From NCBI RefSeq assembly GCF_001942625.1, contig NZ_MLCL01000086.1, positions 248,001-312,000 of the forward strand: a stretch of 64,000 nt of DNA. The letters are read 5' to 3'. The number at the start of each line of letters is the position of its first letter. Within the stretch, counting starts at the first letter, position 1. A program made the translations under genes and the position numbers. The DNA comes from Mycobacterium syngnathidarum (GTDB lineage Bacteria > Actinomycetota > Actinomycetes > Mycobacteriales > Mycobacteriaceae). Below the pieces are notes generated by a model. The model saw nothing but the letters and a program-made list of their open reading frames with translations, searched no databases and was not told the origin of the DNA. Shown here one piece after another: positions 9,397 through 19,000 of this stretch.

Positions 9397-9425
9397 GGGA
9401 ACTTTGGCGCAGGCGCCCGCGACCA
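9397..9425 (+). promoter_or_regulatory. Putative ECF-sigma (SigC) promoter of the Met/His-rich membrane protein
   Basis: GGGAAC (9397-9402), 17 nt, CGACCA (9420-9425), identical hexamers and spacing to the sites at 1729 and 2147. The predicted start is ~40 nt before the ATG at 9472. Confidence 0.6.
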
Positions 9426-9471
9426 ACAGAGGAACGGCCGCACCCCGACACTCTCACGGACAGGACTCTGG

Positions 9472-10104
9472 ATGATCGCCGATCTCACGCTCCGGTGGGT
9501 GGTAACGGTGTTGTTCGCTCTGAGCGCTGCTGAATACACGTATGCGTGTGTGCGCTCTCGTGGCCGGTTGGGCATTGCGGCGAGCGAGGTGCTCCACCTG
9601 GCAATGGCCGTAGCGATGCTGGCGATGGCCTGGCCGCGCGGCGCACAGCTGCCGACAGTGGCGCCCATGTTGTTCTTTTCGGCCGCCGCCGTCTGGTTCC
9701 TTGTCCGCCTGGCGCGGTCCGCCGCGACGCACAGCCGCCTGCTCGACGGCTATCACGCCGCGATGATGCTGGCGATGGGGTGGATGTATGCCGCGATGAA
9801 CGGCAGGCTGCTTCCACGCGCCACCGAAACGATGTCCGACGGTGACCATGCCATGTCCACGATGCACATCCACCACGACGGCGGTGCGGCGAGCGCCATG
9901 GAGCCCATGTCGGTGCAGCCGCAGTGGATCCCTGCGATCAGCTGGCTGCTGGCGATCGGATTCGGGACCGCCGCAGTGGGCTGGCTGTACCACTACTTCT
10001 CGGCGCGTCACCGGTCCGGAACATCGTCGTTCTCGCATTTCGCCACGTTGTGCCGGGCGATGATGGCTGCCGGCATGGCGATCATGTTCGGCGTCATGGT
10101 GTAG
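9472..10104 (+). CDS. DUF5134-like membrane protein with a Met/His-rich loop
   Basis: 210 residues from ATG 9472; the open frame runs far upstream but only as antisense to the CopD/CtaG gene. About six hydrophobic helices. Between helices 4 and 5 is a loop of roughly 40 residues dense in Met and His ([13 protein letters not shown], then SAMEPM), a composition typical of extracytoplasmic copper ligands; several helices also carry Met-rich faces. I place it in the DUF5134-type actinobacterial family from memory. Function is unknown. The copper context, the loop and the candidate SigC promoter suggest periplasmic-side copper binding or transfer. It ends 4 bp from the convergent anti-sigma-like gene. 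Confidence 0.7.
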   Translation: MIADLTLRWVVTVLFALSAAEYTYACVRSRGRLGIAASEVLHLAMAVAMLAMAWPRGAQLPTVAPMLFFSAAAVWFLVRLARSAATHSRLLDGYHAAMMLAMGWMYAAMNGRLLPRATETMSDGDHAMSTMHIHHDGGAASAMEPMSVQPQWIPAISWLLAIGFGTAAVGWLYHYFSARHRSGTSSFSHFATLCRAMMAAGMAIMFGVMV

Positions 10105-10108
10105 CGGT

Positions 10109-10816
10109 TCAGGCAGCGGGATCGTCGGCCGCGCGCAGATGGCGGCCGGCCGGGGAGGCCGGTCCCGAATTCTCATCGTCACCCTGGGCTGTGGGTGACG
10201 GATCGTGCGGGCGTCCGGTGCGCGACGCCCAGACCGAGACGATCGCCGCCAACGCCACAGGCAGGTGACTGAGTACCCGGATGGGGGTCACGAGGCCCGC
10301 AAGCGCGTCCGACACCACGTAATAGGCGAGGAATCCGCAGTAGATCACCAGCACGCAGGCGAGACCGGATGCGATCCGACGGCGAAAGGCCATGGCAATC
10401 GTCGCGATTCCCAGCGCCGCCGACCACGCCGTGGACTCGTTCAGCAGGTGAGCTCCGCTGGCCGACCCGTGATGTGCGGCAACCATTCCGAAATTGATGC
10501 CGACTGCCTGTGCGATCGCCAAACCCACCTGGGCGACTCCGGCGACGACAATCGCGGTGGCCAGCAGGTGCCGGTTCAGCCGCACCCAGAGGCCGGCGAA
10601 CGCACTCGTCCCGCGGCTCGGGCGGCCACTCACCGCGCCCATCAATCCGGTGTTGGCCAGATCGCGCAGTTGCAGGGCTTGAACGCCGGCCCGGTCATAC
10701 CAGTCGGCGCATTCCCGGCAGTCGCGCAGATGCTCGTCGACGCGCGCGGAGGGGACCGGCTCACGCTCCCCATCGAGGCGCGCCGAAAGCGCCTCTCGTG
10801 CCACCACGCAGTCCAC
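10109..10816 (-). CDS. Zinc-finger anti-sigma-like membrane protein (Rv0093c-like), candidate SigC partner
   Basis: 235 residues from GTG 10816, chosen because VDCVVAREALSARLDGE is the usual beginning of this class; ATGs at 10834 and 10852 are alternatives. The N-terminal cytosolic segment has a ZAS-type HxxxCxxC motif (HLRDCREC) preceded by an early Cys, the zinc anti-sigma signature. Four or five membrane helices follow, and a hydrophilic tail is rich in Asp, Ser and Pro. M. tuberculosis Rv0093c, beside ctpA, is similar in layout. Because sigC lies 6 kb away in the same copper gene set, I infer it holds SigC at the membrane; this is not shown by sequence. The prpR stop is 42 bp upstream on the same strand. 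Confidence 0.65.
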   Translation of the reverse strand: MDCVVAREALSARLDGEREPVPSARVDEHLRDCRECADWYDRAGVQALQLRDLANTGLMGAVSGRPSRGTSAFAGLWVRLNRHLLATAIVVAGVAQVGLAIAQAVGINFGMVAAHHGSASGAHLLNESTAWSAALGIATIAMAFRRRIASGLACVLVIYCGFLAYYVVSDALAGLVTPIRVLSHLPVALAAIVSVWASRTGRPHDPSPTAQGDDENSGPASPAGRHLRAADDPAA

Positions 10817-10858
10817 CGGGCCATTGTCCCGCATCGACCGCGGGGATCGCACACCTGC

Positions 10859-12265
10859 TCAGGCTGTCGGAGAGTAGGGCAGATTGCTGCTGGTCCGCGG
10901 GTCGACGTGGACTGGCCTGCCGACATACGGGAAGGCGCGTTGCGGGCAGGCCGGGCGGTCGCAGATCCGGCAACCCGCCCCGATGGGCACCGTGGCTTCG
11001 GGGTCGCCCAGGTCGATGCCCACCGAGTACACCAGCTTGTCGGCGTGGCTCAGGTCGCAACCCAGCCCGATGGCGAAGCTCTTCGGCGTACCCAGGTACC
11101 GGCTCGGTACCGAGCCCGACGTCCTCGCGACCCAGAAATAGCTGCGGCCGTCGGGCATCTGAGCCACCTGGGTCAGGAACTCGCCGGGGCGAGAGAACGC
11201 CTGGTGCACCACCCAGAGCGGGCAGTTTCCGCCCACCCGAGAGAAGTGAAAAGCTGTGGCGGACTGGCGCTTCGAGATGTTTCCCGCACTGTCGGTGCGG
11301 ACGAAGATGAACGGGATTCCGCGCGCATCCGGGCGCTGCAGGGTCGACAGACGGTGGCAGATCGTCTCGAAGCCCATCTCGAAACGCCGGGCCAGTTGGT
11401 CGATGTCGTAGCGTAGATCCTCGGCGGCCGACAGGAACATCCGGTAGGGGAGCAGCAGGGCGCCGGCGAAGTAGTTGGCCAGCCCGATGCGGGCCACATC
11501 CCTTGCCTCTGAGCTCAATTGGTCATCGGTGGCGACGATCGAGTCGATCAGTTTGGAATGCAGTAACAAGGCGATCTGGGTGGCGAGTTGGAACGCGCGC
11601 TGCCCGGGCAACAACCAGCGCGCCACGTGAAGCGTCCCAGCTTCGGGCTGGTACCGACGTTTCACGTTGGCACCCAACACATCTCCGTCGTCCACGATCA
11701 CCGAAATGCCGAATTCGGTGGACAGCAGATCGGCCAATTGCCGGTCGAGGCCGCCGATCTGCAGTCGGTACCGGGTGAAGAGATCCTCGGCGGCGCGGTC
11801 AAGCGCGTCGACGTAGTTGCGCCGGTCGTAGAAGAAATCGCGCACTTCCTCGAACGGCATCGGCTGCTGCGCGCCCGACTGGGCGTCCAGGTTGGCGCGT
11901 CCGTGAACCGCCTCCAGTTCGGCGGTGGCATCGTGCAGCCGGCGGTGCATGCTCACCATGGTCTGACCGACCTCGGGCATACGGGCGACAAGTTCCTCGA
12001 TCTGCGAGCTGGTGGCGCTGTCGGCCAGGATCTCGCGCAGGTCCGACACCAACCGTGCGTCAGCATCGGGGGCGAAGTACTGGGTCGGCAGATCGAAGCG
12101 ATCGGACAGAGCCAGCAACACGGGGACCGTGATCGGCCGCTGGTCGTTCTCCAGTTGGTTGACGTAGCTGGTCGACAGTCCCAGGGCACGCGCCAGCGCG
12201 ACCTGTGTCAGGCCTCTCTCATCGCGTAGCCGTCGCAGACGGGCGCCGGCGAATGTCTTGGTCAC
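10859..12265 (-). CDS. prpR: Methylcitrate-cycle regulator PrpR (RamB/PrpR family)
   Basis: 468 residues from GTG 12265. N-terminal XRE helix-turn-helix ([23 protein letters not shown], about residues 20-45, split here as two motifs), an IrrE-like middle region, and a C-terminal short-chain acyl-CoA-sensing region. The Cys residues of GLGCDL and CRICDRPAC may bind the 4Fe-4S cluster reported for M. tuberculosis PrpR. The family (RamB, PrpR) controls acetate/propionate genes. Divergence from prpD-prpB-prpC makes PrpR the better name. The start is chosen because [11 protein letters not shown] matches the family N-terminus and because TAATCT lies 8 nt upstream with no Shine-Dalgarno, suggesting a leaderless transcript. 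Confidence 0.85.
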   Translation of the reverse strand: MTKTFAGARLRRLRDERGLTQVALARALGLSTSYVNQLENDQRPITVPVLLALSDRFDLPTQYFAPDADARLVSDLREILADSATSSQIEELVARMPEVGQTMVSMHRRLHDATAELEAVHGRANLDAQSGAQQPMPFEEVRDFFYDRRNYVDALDRAAEDLFTRYRLQIGGLDRQLADLLSTEFGISVIVDDGDVLGANVKRRYQPEAGTLHVARWLLPGQRAFQLATQIALLLHSKLIDSIVATDDQLSSEARDVARIGLANYFAGALLLPYRMFLSAAEDLRYDIDQLARRFEMGFETICHRLSTLQRPDARGIPFIFVRTDSAGNISKRQSATAFHFSRVGGNCPLWVVHQAFSRPGEFLTQVAQMPDGRSYFWVARTSGSVPSRYLGTPKSFAIGLGCDLSHADKLVYSVGIDLGDPEATVPIGAGCRICDRPACPQRAFPYVGRPVHVDPRTSSNLPYSPTA

Positions 12266-12273
12266 CGCTGACG

Positions 12274-12279
12274 AGATTA
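12274..12279 (-). promoter_or_regulatory. -10 element of prpR (leaderless)
   Basis: TAATCT on the minus strand, 8 nt before the GTG at 12265. There is no ribosome site between it and the start. Confidence 0.45.
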
Positions 12280-12291
12280 CGCCCATCCGCT

Positions 12292-12307
12292 TTCGCAACA
12301 TTCGCAA
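12292..12307. promoter_or_regulatory. Tandem TTCGCAA repeats, candidate PrpR operator
   Basis: TTCGCAA at 12292-12298 and again at 12301-12307, a 9-bp period, in the 121-bp prpR/prpD intergenic region. It resembles the TTTGCNAA-type half-sites I associate with RamB/PrpR regulators. It lies just upstream of the prpR -10 and about 67 bp upstream of the prpD -10 box, positioned to control both. Confidence 0.5.
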
Positions 12308-12373
12308 AAAATGCCGCATAGAGGACACGAAAGTACGCATTTACAGGTACTACCGCTGGTCAATCGCTGTGCG

Positions 12374-12379
12374 TACCGT
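12374..12379 (+). promoter_or_regulatory. -10 element of prpD (leaderless)
   Basis: TACCGT ends 7 nt before the ATG at 12387, matching TANNNT with leaderless spacing. No Shine-Dalgarno is seen. Confidence 0.45.
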
Positions 12380-12386
12380 GCGGATC

Positions 12387-13892
12387 ATGCTTGAACACGA
12401 GGTCAAAACCCGACGCAGCGCCGAGGACTTCCCGCGTAGCGAGCACCTGGCTTGGAAGATCGCCGAGATCGCTGCCGATCCGGTCGCCGTACTGCCCGAG
12501 ACCGAGGCGATGGTGGTCAACCGGATAATCGACAACGCCGCGGTGTCGGCGGCGTCGGTGATTCGCCGTCCGGTGACGGTCGCCCGGGCGCAGGCGCTCG
12601 CGCACAAGACGCCGCGGGGTGCTTCCGTGTTCGGCGTCGAGGGCACGGTCTCGCCCGAATGGGCGGCGTGGGCCAACGGTGTGGCAGTGCGGGAACTGGA
12701 TTTCCACGACACGTTCCTGGCCGCCGAATACTCCCACCCGGGCGACAACATCCCGGCTCTGGTCGCGGTGGCGCAGCAGCTCGGCGTCGGCGGAGCAGAC
12801 CTGATCCGCGGTATCGCGACCGCCTACGAGGTGCAGGTCGACCTGGTCAAGGGCATCTGCCTGCACGAGCACAAGATCGACCATGTTGCGCACCTGGGGC
12901 CTTCGGTCGCAGCCGGATTGGGCACCATGCTGCGGCTCGATCCCGAAACCATCTATGCCGCAATCGGTCAGGCCCTGCACCTGACTACCGCCACCCGGCA
13001 GTCGCGCAAGGGACTGATCTCCAGCTGGAAGGCCTACGCGCCGGCCTGGGCCGGCAAGGTGGCCATCGAGGCCGTCGACCGGGCGATGCGCGGCGAGGGA
13101 TCGCCTGCGCCGATCTGGGAGGGCGAGGACGGTGTGATCGCCTGGCTGCTGTCCGGTCCGAACCACACCTACCAGGTCCCGCTGCCCGGGCCGGGTGAGC
13201 CCAAGCGCGCCATCCTCGACACCTACACCAAGGAGCATTCGGCGGAGTACCAGAGCCAGGCGCCGATCGACCTGGCCCGCCGGATGCGCGAACGCATCGG
13301 TGACCTGGACCAGATCGCCACGATCGTGCTGCACACCAGCCATCACACCCACGTGGTGATCGGCACCGGATCCAACGACCCGCAGAAGTTCGATCCCGAC
13401 GCGTCCCGCGAAACGCTCGACCACTCGGTGATGTACATCTTCGCCGTCGCGCTGCAGGACGGCACCTGGCACCACGAACGGTCCTACGCCCCAGAACGAG
13501 CACACCGGCCCGACACCATCGAGCTGTGGCGCAAGATCTCCACGGTCGAGGATCCCGAGTGGACCCGGCGCTACCACTCGAACGATCCGGCCGAGAAGGC
13601 GTTCGGCGCCAAGGCCGTGATCACCCTCAAGAGCGGCGAGACCATCGTCGACGAGCTCGCGGTCGCCGACGCTCACCCACTGGGCGCCCGGCCTTTCGAG
13701 CGCGAGCAATATGTCGCCAAGTTCGCCGAACTGGCCGAGGGTGTCGTGGAAGCCGAAGAGCAGAAGCGTTTCCTGACTGCGGTCGAGAACATCTCGGCGA
13801 CCAAGGGTGGCGGCCTGGCCGGCCTCAACGTTCGGGTGGATCAGCGGGTGTTGGACAAGGCGCCGACGATTCCCTCGGGGATTTTCCGATGA
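12387..13892 (+). CDS. prpD: 2-methylcitrate dehydratase PrpD
   Basis: 501 residues, MmgE/PrpD fold. It dehydrates 2-methylcitrate in the methylcitrate cycle that detoxifies propionyl-CoA from odd-chain fatty acids, cholesterol and branched amino acids. The family segments are continuous: [20 protein letters not shown], then [20 protein letters not shown], then [18 protein letters not shown] in the middle, and the [19 protein letters not shown] region in the C-terminal domain. The longer frame from 12258 would run through the operator, so ATG 12387 is used; the same start is seen in M. tuberculosis Rv1130 as I recall. It overlaps prpB by 4 bp (ATGA), indicating translational coupling. Confidence 0.95.
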   Translation: MLEHEVKTRRSAEDFPRSEHLAWKIAEIAADPVAVLPETEAMVVNRIIDNAAVSAASVIRRPVTVARAQALAHKTPRGASVFGVEGTVSPEWAAWANGVAVRELDFHDTFLAAEYSHPGDNIPALVAVAQQLGVGGADLIRGIATAYEVQVDLVKGICLHEHKIDHVAHLGPSVAAGLGTMLRLDPETIYAAIGQALHLTTATRQSRKGLISSWKAYAPAWAGKVAIEAVDRAMRGEGSPAPIWEGEDGVIAWLLSGPNHTYQVPLPGPGEPKRAILDTYTKEHSAEYQSQAPIDLARRMRERIGDLDQIATIVLHTSHHTHVVIGTGSNDPQKFDPDASRETLDHSVMYIFAVALQDGTWHHERSYAPERAHRPDTIELWRKISTVEDPEWTRRYHSNDPAEKAFGAKAVITLKSGETIVDELAVADAHPLGARPFEREQYVAKFAELAEGVVEAEEQKRFLTAVENISATKGGGLAGLNVRVDQRVLDKAPTIPSGIFR

Positions 13893-14812
13893 GTGGGGGC
13901 GGGTTACTCGGCTCCACCACCCCGGCCGCGGAGAAGCGCCGGAAGCTGCGCCGCGGGCTGGAATCCGGTCGGCTCCTGCGCTTTCCGGGGGCATTCTCGC
14001 CGCTGGTGGCCAAGCTTGTTGCCGAGATCGGCTTCGACGGCGTCTACGTCTCGGGTGCGGTCTTGTCCGCGGACTTGGGCCTGCCCGACATCGGCTTGAC
14101 CACGTTGACCGAGGTGACGGGGCGTGGCGCCCAAATCGCTTCGGCCACCGATCTTCCGACGCTGATCGATGCCGATACCGGGTTCGGCGAACCGATGAGC
14201 GCGGCCCGTACCGTAACGTTGCTCGAAGACGCGGGCCTGGCCGGGCTTCACCTGGAAGACCAGGTGAACCCGAAGCGGTGCGGCCATCTCGACGGGAAGG
14301 CCGTGGTGGAGACCGCCGAGATGGTCAAGCGACTCCGTGCCGCTGTCTCGGCCCGCCGTGATCCCAATTTCATCATCTGCGCCCGCACGGACGCCGCCGG
14401 GATCGAGGGGATCCCCGCGGCGATCGACCGGGCCAAGGCCTACGCGGATGCCGGCGCCGATCTGATCTTCACCGAGGCTCTGTACACCCCGGCGGATTTC
14501 GAACAGTTCCGGGAGGCGGTCGACGTTCCGCTGCTGGCCAACATGACCGAGTTCGGAAAGTCTGAACTGCTCACGACGCAGCAGTTGTCCGAGATCGGCT
14601 ACAACATGGTGATCTACCCGGTGACTACGCTGCGGCTGGCGATGCACGCCGTCGAGGTGGGACTACGTGAGATTTCCTCGGCAGGAACACAATCCGGTCT
14701 TCTTGGTCAGATGCAGCATCGAAGCCGGCTGTACGAGCTCCTGCGTTACAACGACTACAACCAGTTCGACTCGGATATCTACAATTTCTCGCTGCAAGGG
14801 GCGACACGATGA
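13889..14812 (+). CDS. prpB: 2-methylisocitrate lyase PrpB
   Basis: 307 residues, isocitrate-lyase/PEP-mutase superfamily TIM barrel. It cleaves 2-methylisocitrate to pyruvate and succinate. Family motifs: [41 protein letters not shown] (metal binding), the catalytic KRCGH loop and ARTDA. M. tuberculosis lacks prpB and uses isocitrate lyase instead, so a complete prpDBC set points to a fast-growing or environmental mycobacterium. It overlaps prpD and prpC by 4 bp on each side. Confidence 0.95.
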   Translation: MSGGGLLGSTTPAAEKRRKLRRGLESGRLLRFPGAFSPLVAKLVAEIGFDGVYVSGAVLSADLGLPDIGLTTLTEVTGRGAQIASATDLPTLIDADTGFGEPMSAARTVTLLEDAGLAGLHLEDQVNPKRCGHLDGKAVVETAEMVKRLRAAVSARRDPNFIICARTDAAGIEGIPAAIDRAKAYADAGADLIFTEALYTPADFEQFREAVDVPLLANMTEFGKSELLTTQQLSEIGYNMVIYPVTTLRLAMHAVEVGLREISSAGTQSGLLGQMQHRSRLYELLRYNDYNQFDSDIYNFSLQGATR

Positions 14813-15942
14813 CCGCTATCGCGAACGACACGATCAAGCCGAGCATTCACAAGGGCCTGGCGGGCGTGGTGGTCGACACCACCGCGATCTCCAAGGTGGT
14901 GCCGGAAACCAACTCGCTCACCTACCGGGGTTACGCCGTTCAGGATCTGGCCGTGCACTGCAGTTTCGAGCAGGTGGCCTACCTGCTGTGGCACGGGGAA
15001 CTCCCCACGGATCAGGAACTGGCCCTGTTCTCCCAGCGTGAACGGGCGTCCCGGCGTATCGACCGGTCGATGCAGTCACTGTTGGCCAAGATCCCCGACA
15101 ACTGCCATCCGATGGACGTGGTCCGTACCGCGATCAGCTATCTGGGCGCCGAAGACCCGGAGGAGGACGACAGCGCCCCGTCGGCCAACTTCGCCAAGTC
15201 GCTGCGGATGTTTGCTGTACTACCGACCATCGTTGCCGCCGATATGCGCCGGCGCCGGGGCCTGGAACCGATCGCCCCGCACAGCCACATGGGCTATGCG
15301 GAGAACTTTCTGAACATGTGCTTCGGCGAGGTGCCGGATCCGGTGATCGTCAAGGCCTTCGAGCAGTCCATGGTCCTCTACGCGGAGCACAGCTTCAACG
15401 CCTCCACGTTCGCGGCCCGCGTGGTCACCTCGACGCAATCCGATATCTACAGCGCGGTCACGGCCGCCATCGGTGCCTTGAAGGGCTCGCTGCACGGTGG
15501 TGCCAACGAGGCAGTCATGCACGACATGCTCGAGATCGGCAGCGCCGACAATGCCGCGGAATGGTTGCACGGCAAGTTGTCCCGCAAGGACAAGGTGATG
15601 GGCTTCGGACACCGGGTCTACAAGAACGGCGATTCCCGGGTGCCCACCATGAAGGCGGCTCTGCAAGACGTTGCGGCTGCGCGCGATGGTCAGCGCTGGT
15701 TGGACATCTACAACGTGCTGGAAAGCGCGATGTTCGCGGCCACCAAGATCAAGCCGAACCTGGATTTTCCGACCGGGCCGGCCTACTACCTGATGGGATT
15801 CGACATCCCCAGCTTCACACCGCTTTTCGTGATGAGCCGGATCACCGGCTGGACGGCACACATCATGGAGCAGGCGGCATCGAACGCCCTCATCCGGCCG
15901 CTCAGCGACTACAGCGGTCATCCGCAACGGGCTCTGGCTTAG
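14809..15942 (+). CDS. prpC: 2-methylcitrate synthase PrpC
   Basis: 377 residues, citrate-synthase fold. It condenses propionyl-CoA with oxaloacetate. Motifs: LPTIVAADMRRR, the catalytic His region GSLHGGANEAVMHD, the oxaloacetate-binding GFGHRVYKNGDSR, and the catalytic Asp in NLDFPTGPAYY. The length matches the GltA2/PrpC class of mycobacterial citrate synthases, some of which also use acetyl-CoA. The ATGA overlap with prpB makes it the last of the coupled prpDBC set. Confidence 0.95.
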   Translation: MTAIANDTIKPSIHKGLAGVVVDTTAISKVVPETNSLTYRGYAVQDLAVHCSFEQVAYLLWHGELPTDQELALFSQRERASRRIDRSMQSLLAKIPDNCHPMDVVRTAISYLGAEDPEEDDSAPSANFAKSLRMFAVLPTIVAADMRRRRGLEPIAPHSHMGYAENFLNMCFGEVPDPVIVKAFEQSMVLYAEHSFNASTFAARVVTSTQSDIYSAVTAAIGALKGSLHGGANEAVMHDMLEIGSADNAAEWLHGKLSRKDKVMGFGHRVYKNGDSRVPTMKAALQDVAAARDGQRWLDIYNVLESAMFAATKIKPNLDFPTGPAYYLMGFDIPSFTPLFVMSRITGWTAHIMEQAASNALIRPLSDYSGHPQRALA

Positions 15943-15971
15943 CTTGCGTTTTTCCGACGAGCAGATGCGTA

Positions 15972-16002
15972 GGTACCCGGAAAGCACCCCGGATGGGGTA
16001 CC
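15972..16002. repeat. Inverted repeat between prpC and pyc
   Basis: GGTACCC (15972-15978) and GGGTACC (15996-16002) are perfect 7-bp arms with a 17-bp spacer in the 93-bp prpC-pyc gap. It has no U-tract, so it is more likely an operator or RNA hairpin than an intrinsic terminator. Confidence 0.35.
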
Positions 16003-16035
16003 CAGGGGACTGCTCGCGGGATAGGAAAGGAAACA

Positions 16036-19000
16036 GTGGTCGACAAGGTTCTGGTCGCCAACCGAGGTGAGATCGCCATCCGCGCGTTTCGCGCGGCATA
16101 CGAGCTCGGACTCTCGACGGTGGCCGTCTACCCGTACGAGGATCGAAATTCTCAGCACCGGCTGAAGGCCGACGAGTCCTACCAGATCGGTGAGGAAGGA
16201 CATCCGGTCCGCGCCTACCTCTCGGTCGAAGAGATCATCCGGGTGGCCAGGGAGGCCGGCGCGGACGCGATCTACCCCGGGTACGGCTTTCTTTCCGAGA
16301 ATCCGGATCTGGCGAGAGCGTGTGAGCACGCGGGGATCACGTTCGTGGGGCCGTCGGCTGATGTGCTGGAGCTGACCGGCAACAAAGCCCGCGCCATCGC
16401 CGCCGCCCGCACGGCCGGCCTGCCGGTGCTGGCTTCCTCGGCCCCCTCGAGCTCGGTCTCAGAGCTGCTGGCCGCAGCCGAATCGATGAGTTTCCCGGTG
16501 TTCGTCAAAGCCGTTGCCGGTGGCGGCGGCCGAGGGATGCGGCGGGTCAACGAGCCGACGGAGCTGAAGGAGGCGATCGAGGCCGCCAGTCGGGAAGCGC
16601 AGTCCGCCTTCGGGGATCCCACGGTATTTCTTGAGCAGGCAGTGATCAACCCGCGTCATATCGAGGTGCAGATCCTGGCAGACACGCAGGGCAACGTGAT
16701 CCACCTGTTCGAGCGGGACTGCAGTGTGCAGCGCCGTCACCAGAAGGTCATCGAGCTCGCCCCGGCGCCGAATCTGGATCCCGATCTGCGGGAACGGATT
16801 TGCGCTGACGCTGTGGCATTCGCCCGGCAGATCGGGTATTCCTGTGCCGGCACGGTGGAATTCCTACTCGATGAGCGGGGCCGGCACGTGTTCATCGAGT
16901 GCAACCCTCGGATTCAGGTCGAGCACACGGTGACCGAGGAGATCACCGATGTCGACCTGGTGTCGAGTCAGCTGCGCATCGCGGGCGGGGAATCACTGTC
17001 CGATCTCGGCCTCGCGCAGGACGCGTTGAAGATTCGCGGTGCTGCCTTGCAGTGCCGGATCACCACCGAGGACCCCTCCAACGGCTTCCGTCCCGACACC
17101 GGCCGCATCACCGCATATCGCTCCCCAGGCGGCGCCGGCGTCCGACTGGATGGTGGGACCAACCTCGGGGCCGAGGTGTCGGCGCATTTCGATTCGATGC
17201 TGGTCAAGCTGACCTGCCGCGGTCGCGACTTCTCGACGGCGGTAGCGCGGGCGCGACGCGCGGTCGCCGAATTTCGGATTCGCGGAGTCTCGACCAACAT
17301 CCCGTTCCTGGCCGCAGTTCTGGACGATCCCGACTTCGTCGCGGGGCGGGTCACGACATCGTTCATCGAGCAGCGACCCCAGCTGCTCACCGCGCGCGGC
17401 AGCGCCGACCGCGGTACCAGGATCCTCAACTACCTGGCCGATGTCACCGTCAACCAGCCGCATGGCCCGCGGCCGTCGGCGGTGTATCCCCGCGACAAGC
17501 TGCCCGAGTGCGATCTGAGCATCGCCCCGCCCCCGGGCTCCAAGCAGCGCCTGACCGAATTGGGGCCCGAAGGGTTCGCTGCGTGGTTACGCGACAGCAG
17601 GGCAATCGGCATCACCGACACCACCTTTCGCGATGCTCATCAATCGCTGCTGGCTACCCGGCTGCGGACCAGCGGACTGCTGCGCGTCGCGCCGTACATC
17701 GCCAGGACGATGCCGCAACTGCTCTCCGTCGAGTGCTGGGGCGGCGCGACCTACGACGTCTCGCTACGGTTCCTCAAACAGGACCCATGGGAGCGGTTGG
17801 CGGCGCTGCGCGAAGCGCTGCCCAACATCTGCCTGCAGATGTTGTTGCGGGGACGGAATACGGTGGGCTACACGCCGTATCCGGAGACGGTGACACGTGC
17901 GTTCATCGATGAGGCGGCGGCGACCGGTGTCGATATCTTCCGGATCTTCGACGCACTCAACAATGTGGATTCGATGCGTCCGGCGATCGACGCGGTCCGC
18001 CACACCGGTACGACGGTCGCGGAAGTCGCGATGTCTTATACCGGAGACCTGTCCGACCCGCGTGAGTCGCTTTACACGTTGGACTACTACCTGCGGTTGG
18101 CCGAGCAGATCGTCGAGGCCGGAGCACATGTGCTCGCGATCAAGGACATGGCCGGCTTGCTGCGGGCACCCGCGGCCGCGAGGCTGGTGTCCGCCCTGAA
18201 GTCGCGGTTCGACCTCCCGGTGCACGTGCACACCCACGACACTCCGGGTGGGCAGCTGGCCACCTATGTGGCAGCGTGGATGGCCGGTGCCGACGCCGTC
18301 GACGGTGCCGCAGCTCCGTTGGCGGGCACGACAAGTCAGCCGGCACTGTCCTCGATCGTGGCCGCCGCCGCGCACACCGAATACGACACCGGACTGTCGC
18401 TCGATGCGGTATGTGACCTTGAGCCGTATTGGGAGGCACTGCGCAAGGTCTATGCGCCTTTCGACGTTGCGGCGTCGAGTCCTCCGTCTCCGACGGGTCG
18501 GGTCTATGCCCACGAGATTCCCGGCGGTCAGCTGAGTAATCTTCGTCAGCAGGCCATCGCCCTCGGACTCGGTGACCGCTTCGAGGACATCGAGGCGAAC
18601 TACGCTGCCGCAGACCGGATGTTGGGCCGGCTGGTGAAGGTCACCCCATCGAGCAAGGTGGTGGGAGACCTGGCACTGGCCCTGGTCGGGGCGGGCGTCG
18701 ATGCCGATGACTTCGCCGCGAATCCGGCTCGCTACGACATCCCCGACAGTGTGATCGGATTCCTGCGTGGCGAACTCGGGGATCCTCCGGGCGGCTGGCC
18801 GGAACCGTTGCGCACCAAGGCCCTCGACGGCCGGGCGCCGGCCAGGCCGGTCGAAGAGTTGACCGCGGAGGACGAAACCGTACTGGCCGCGCCGGGACCG
18901 AAACGCCAGGCAACTCTCAACAGGTTGCTGTTCCCGGGCCCCACAGCCGAATTCGAGGCCCACCGCGACGCGTACGGCGACACCTCACGGCTGAGCGCCA

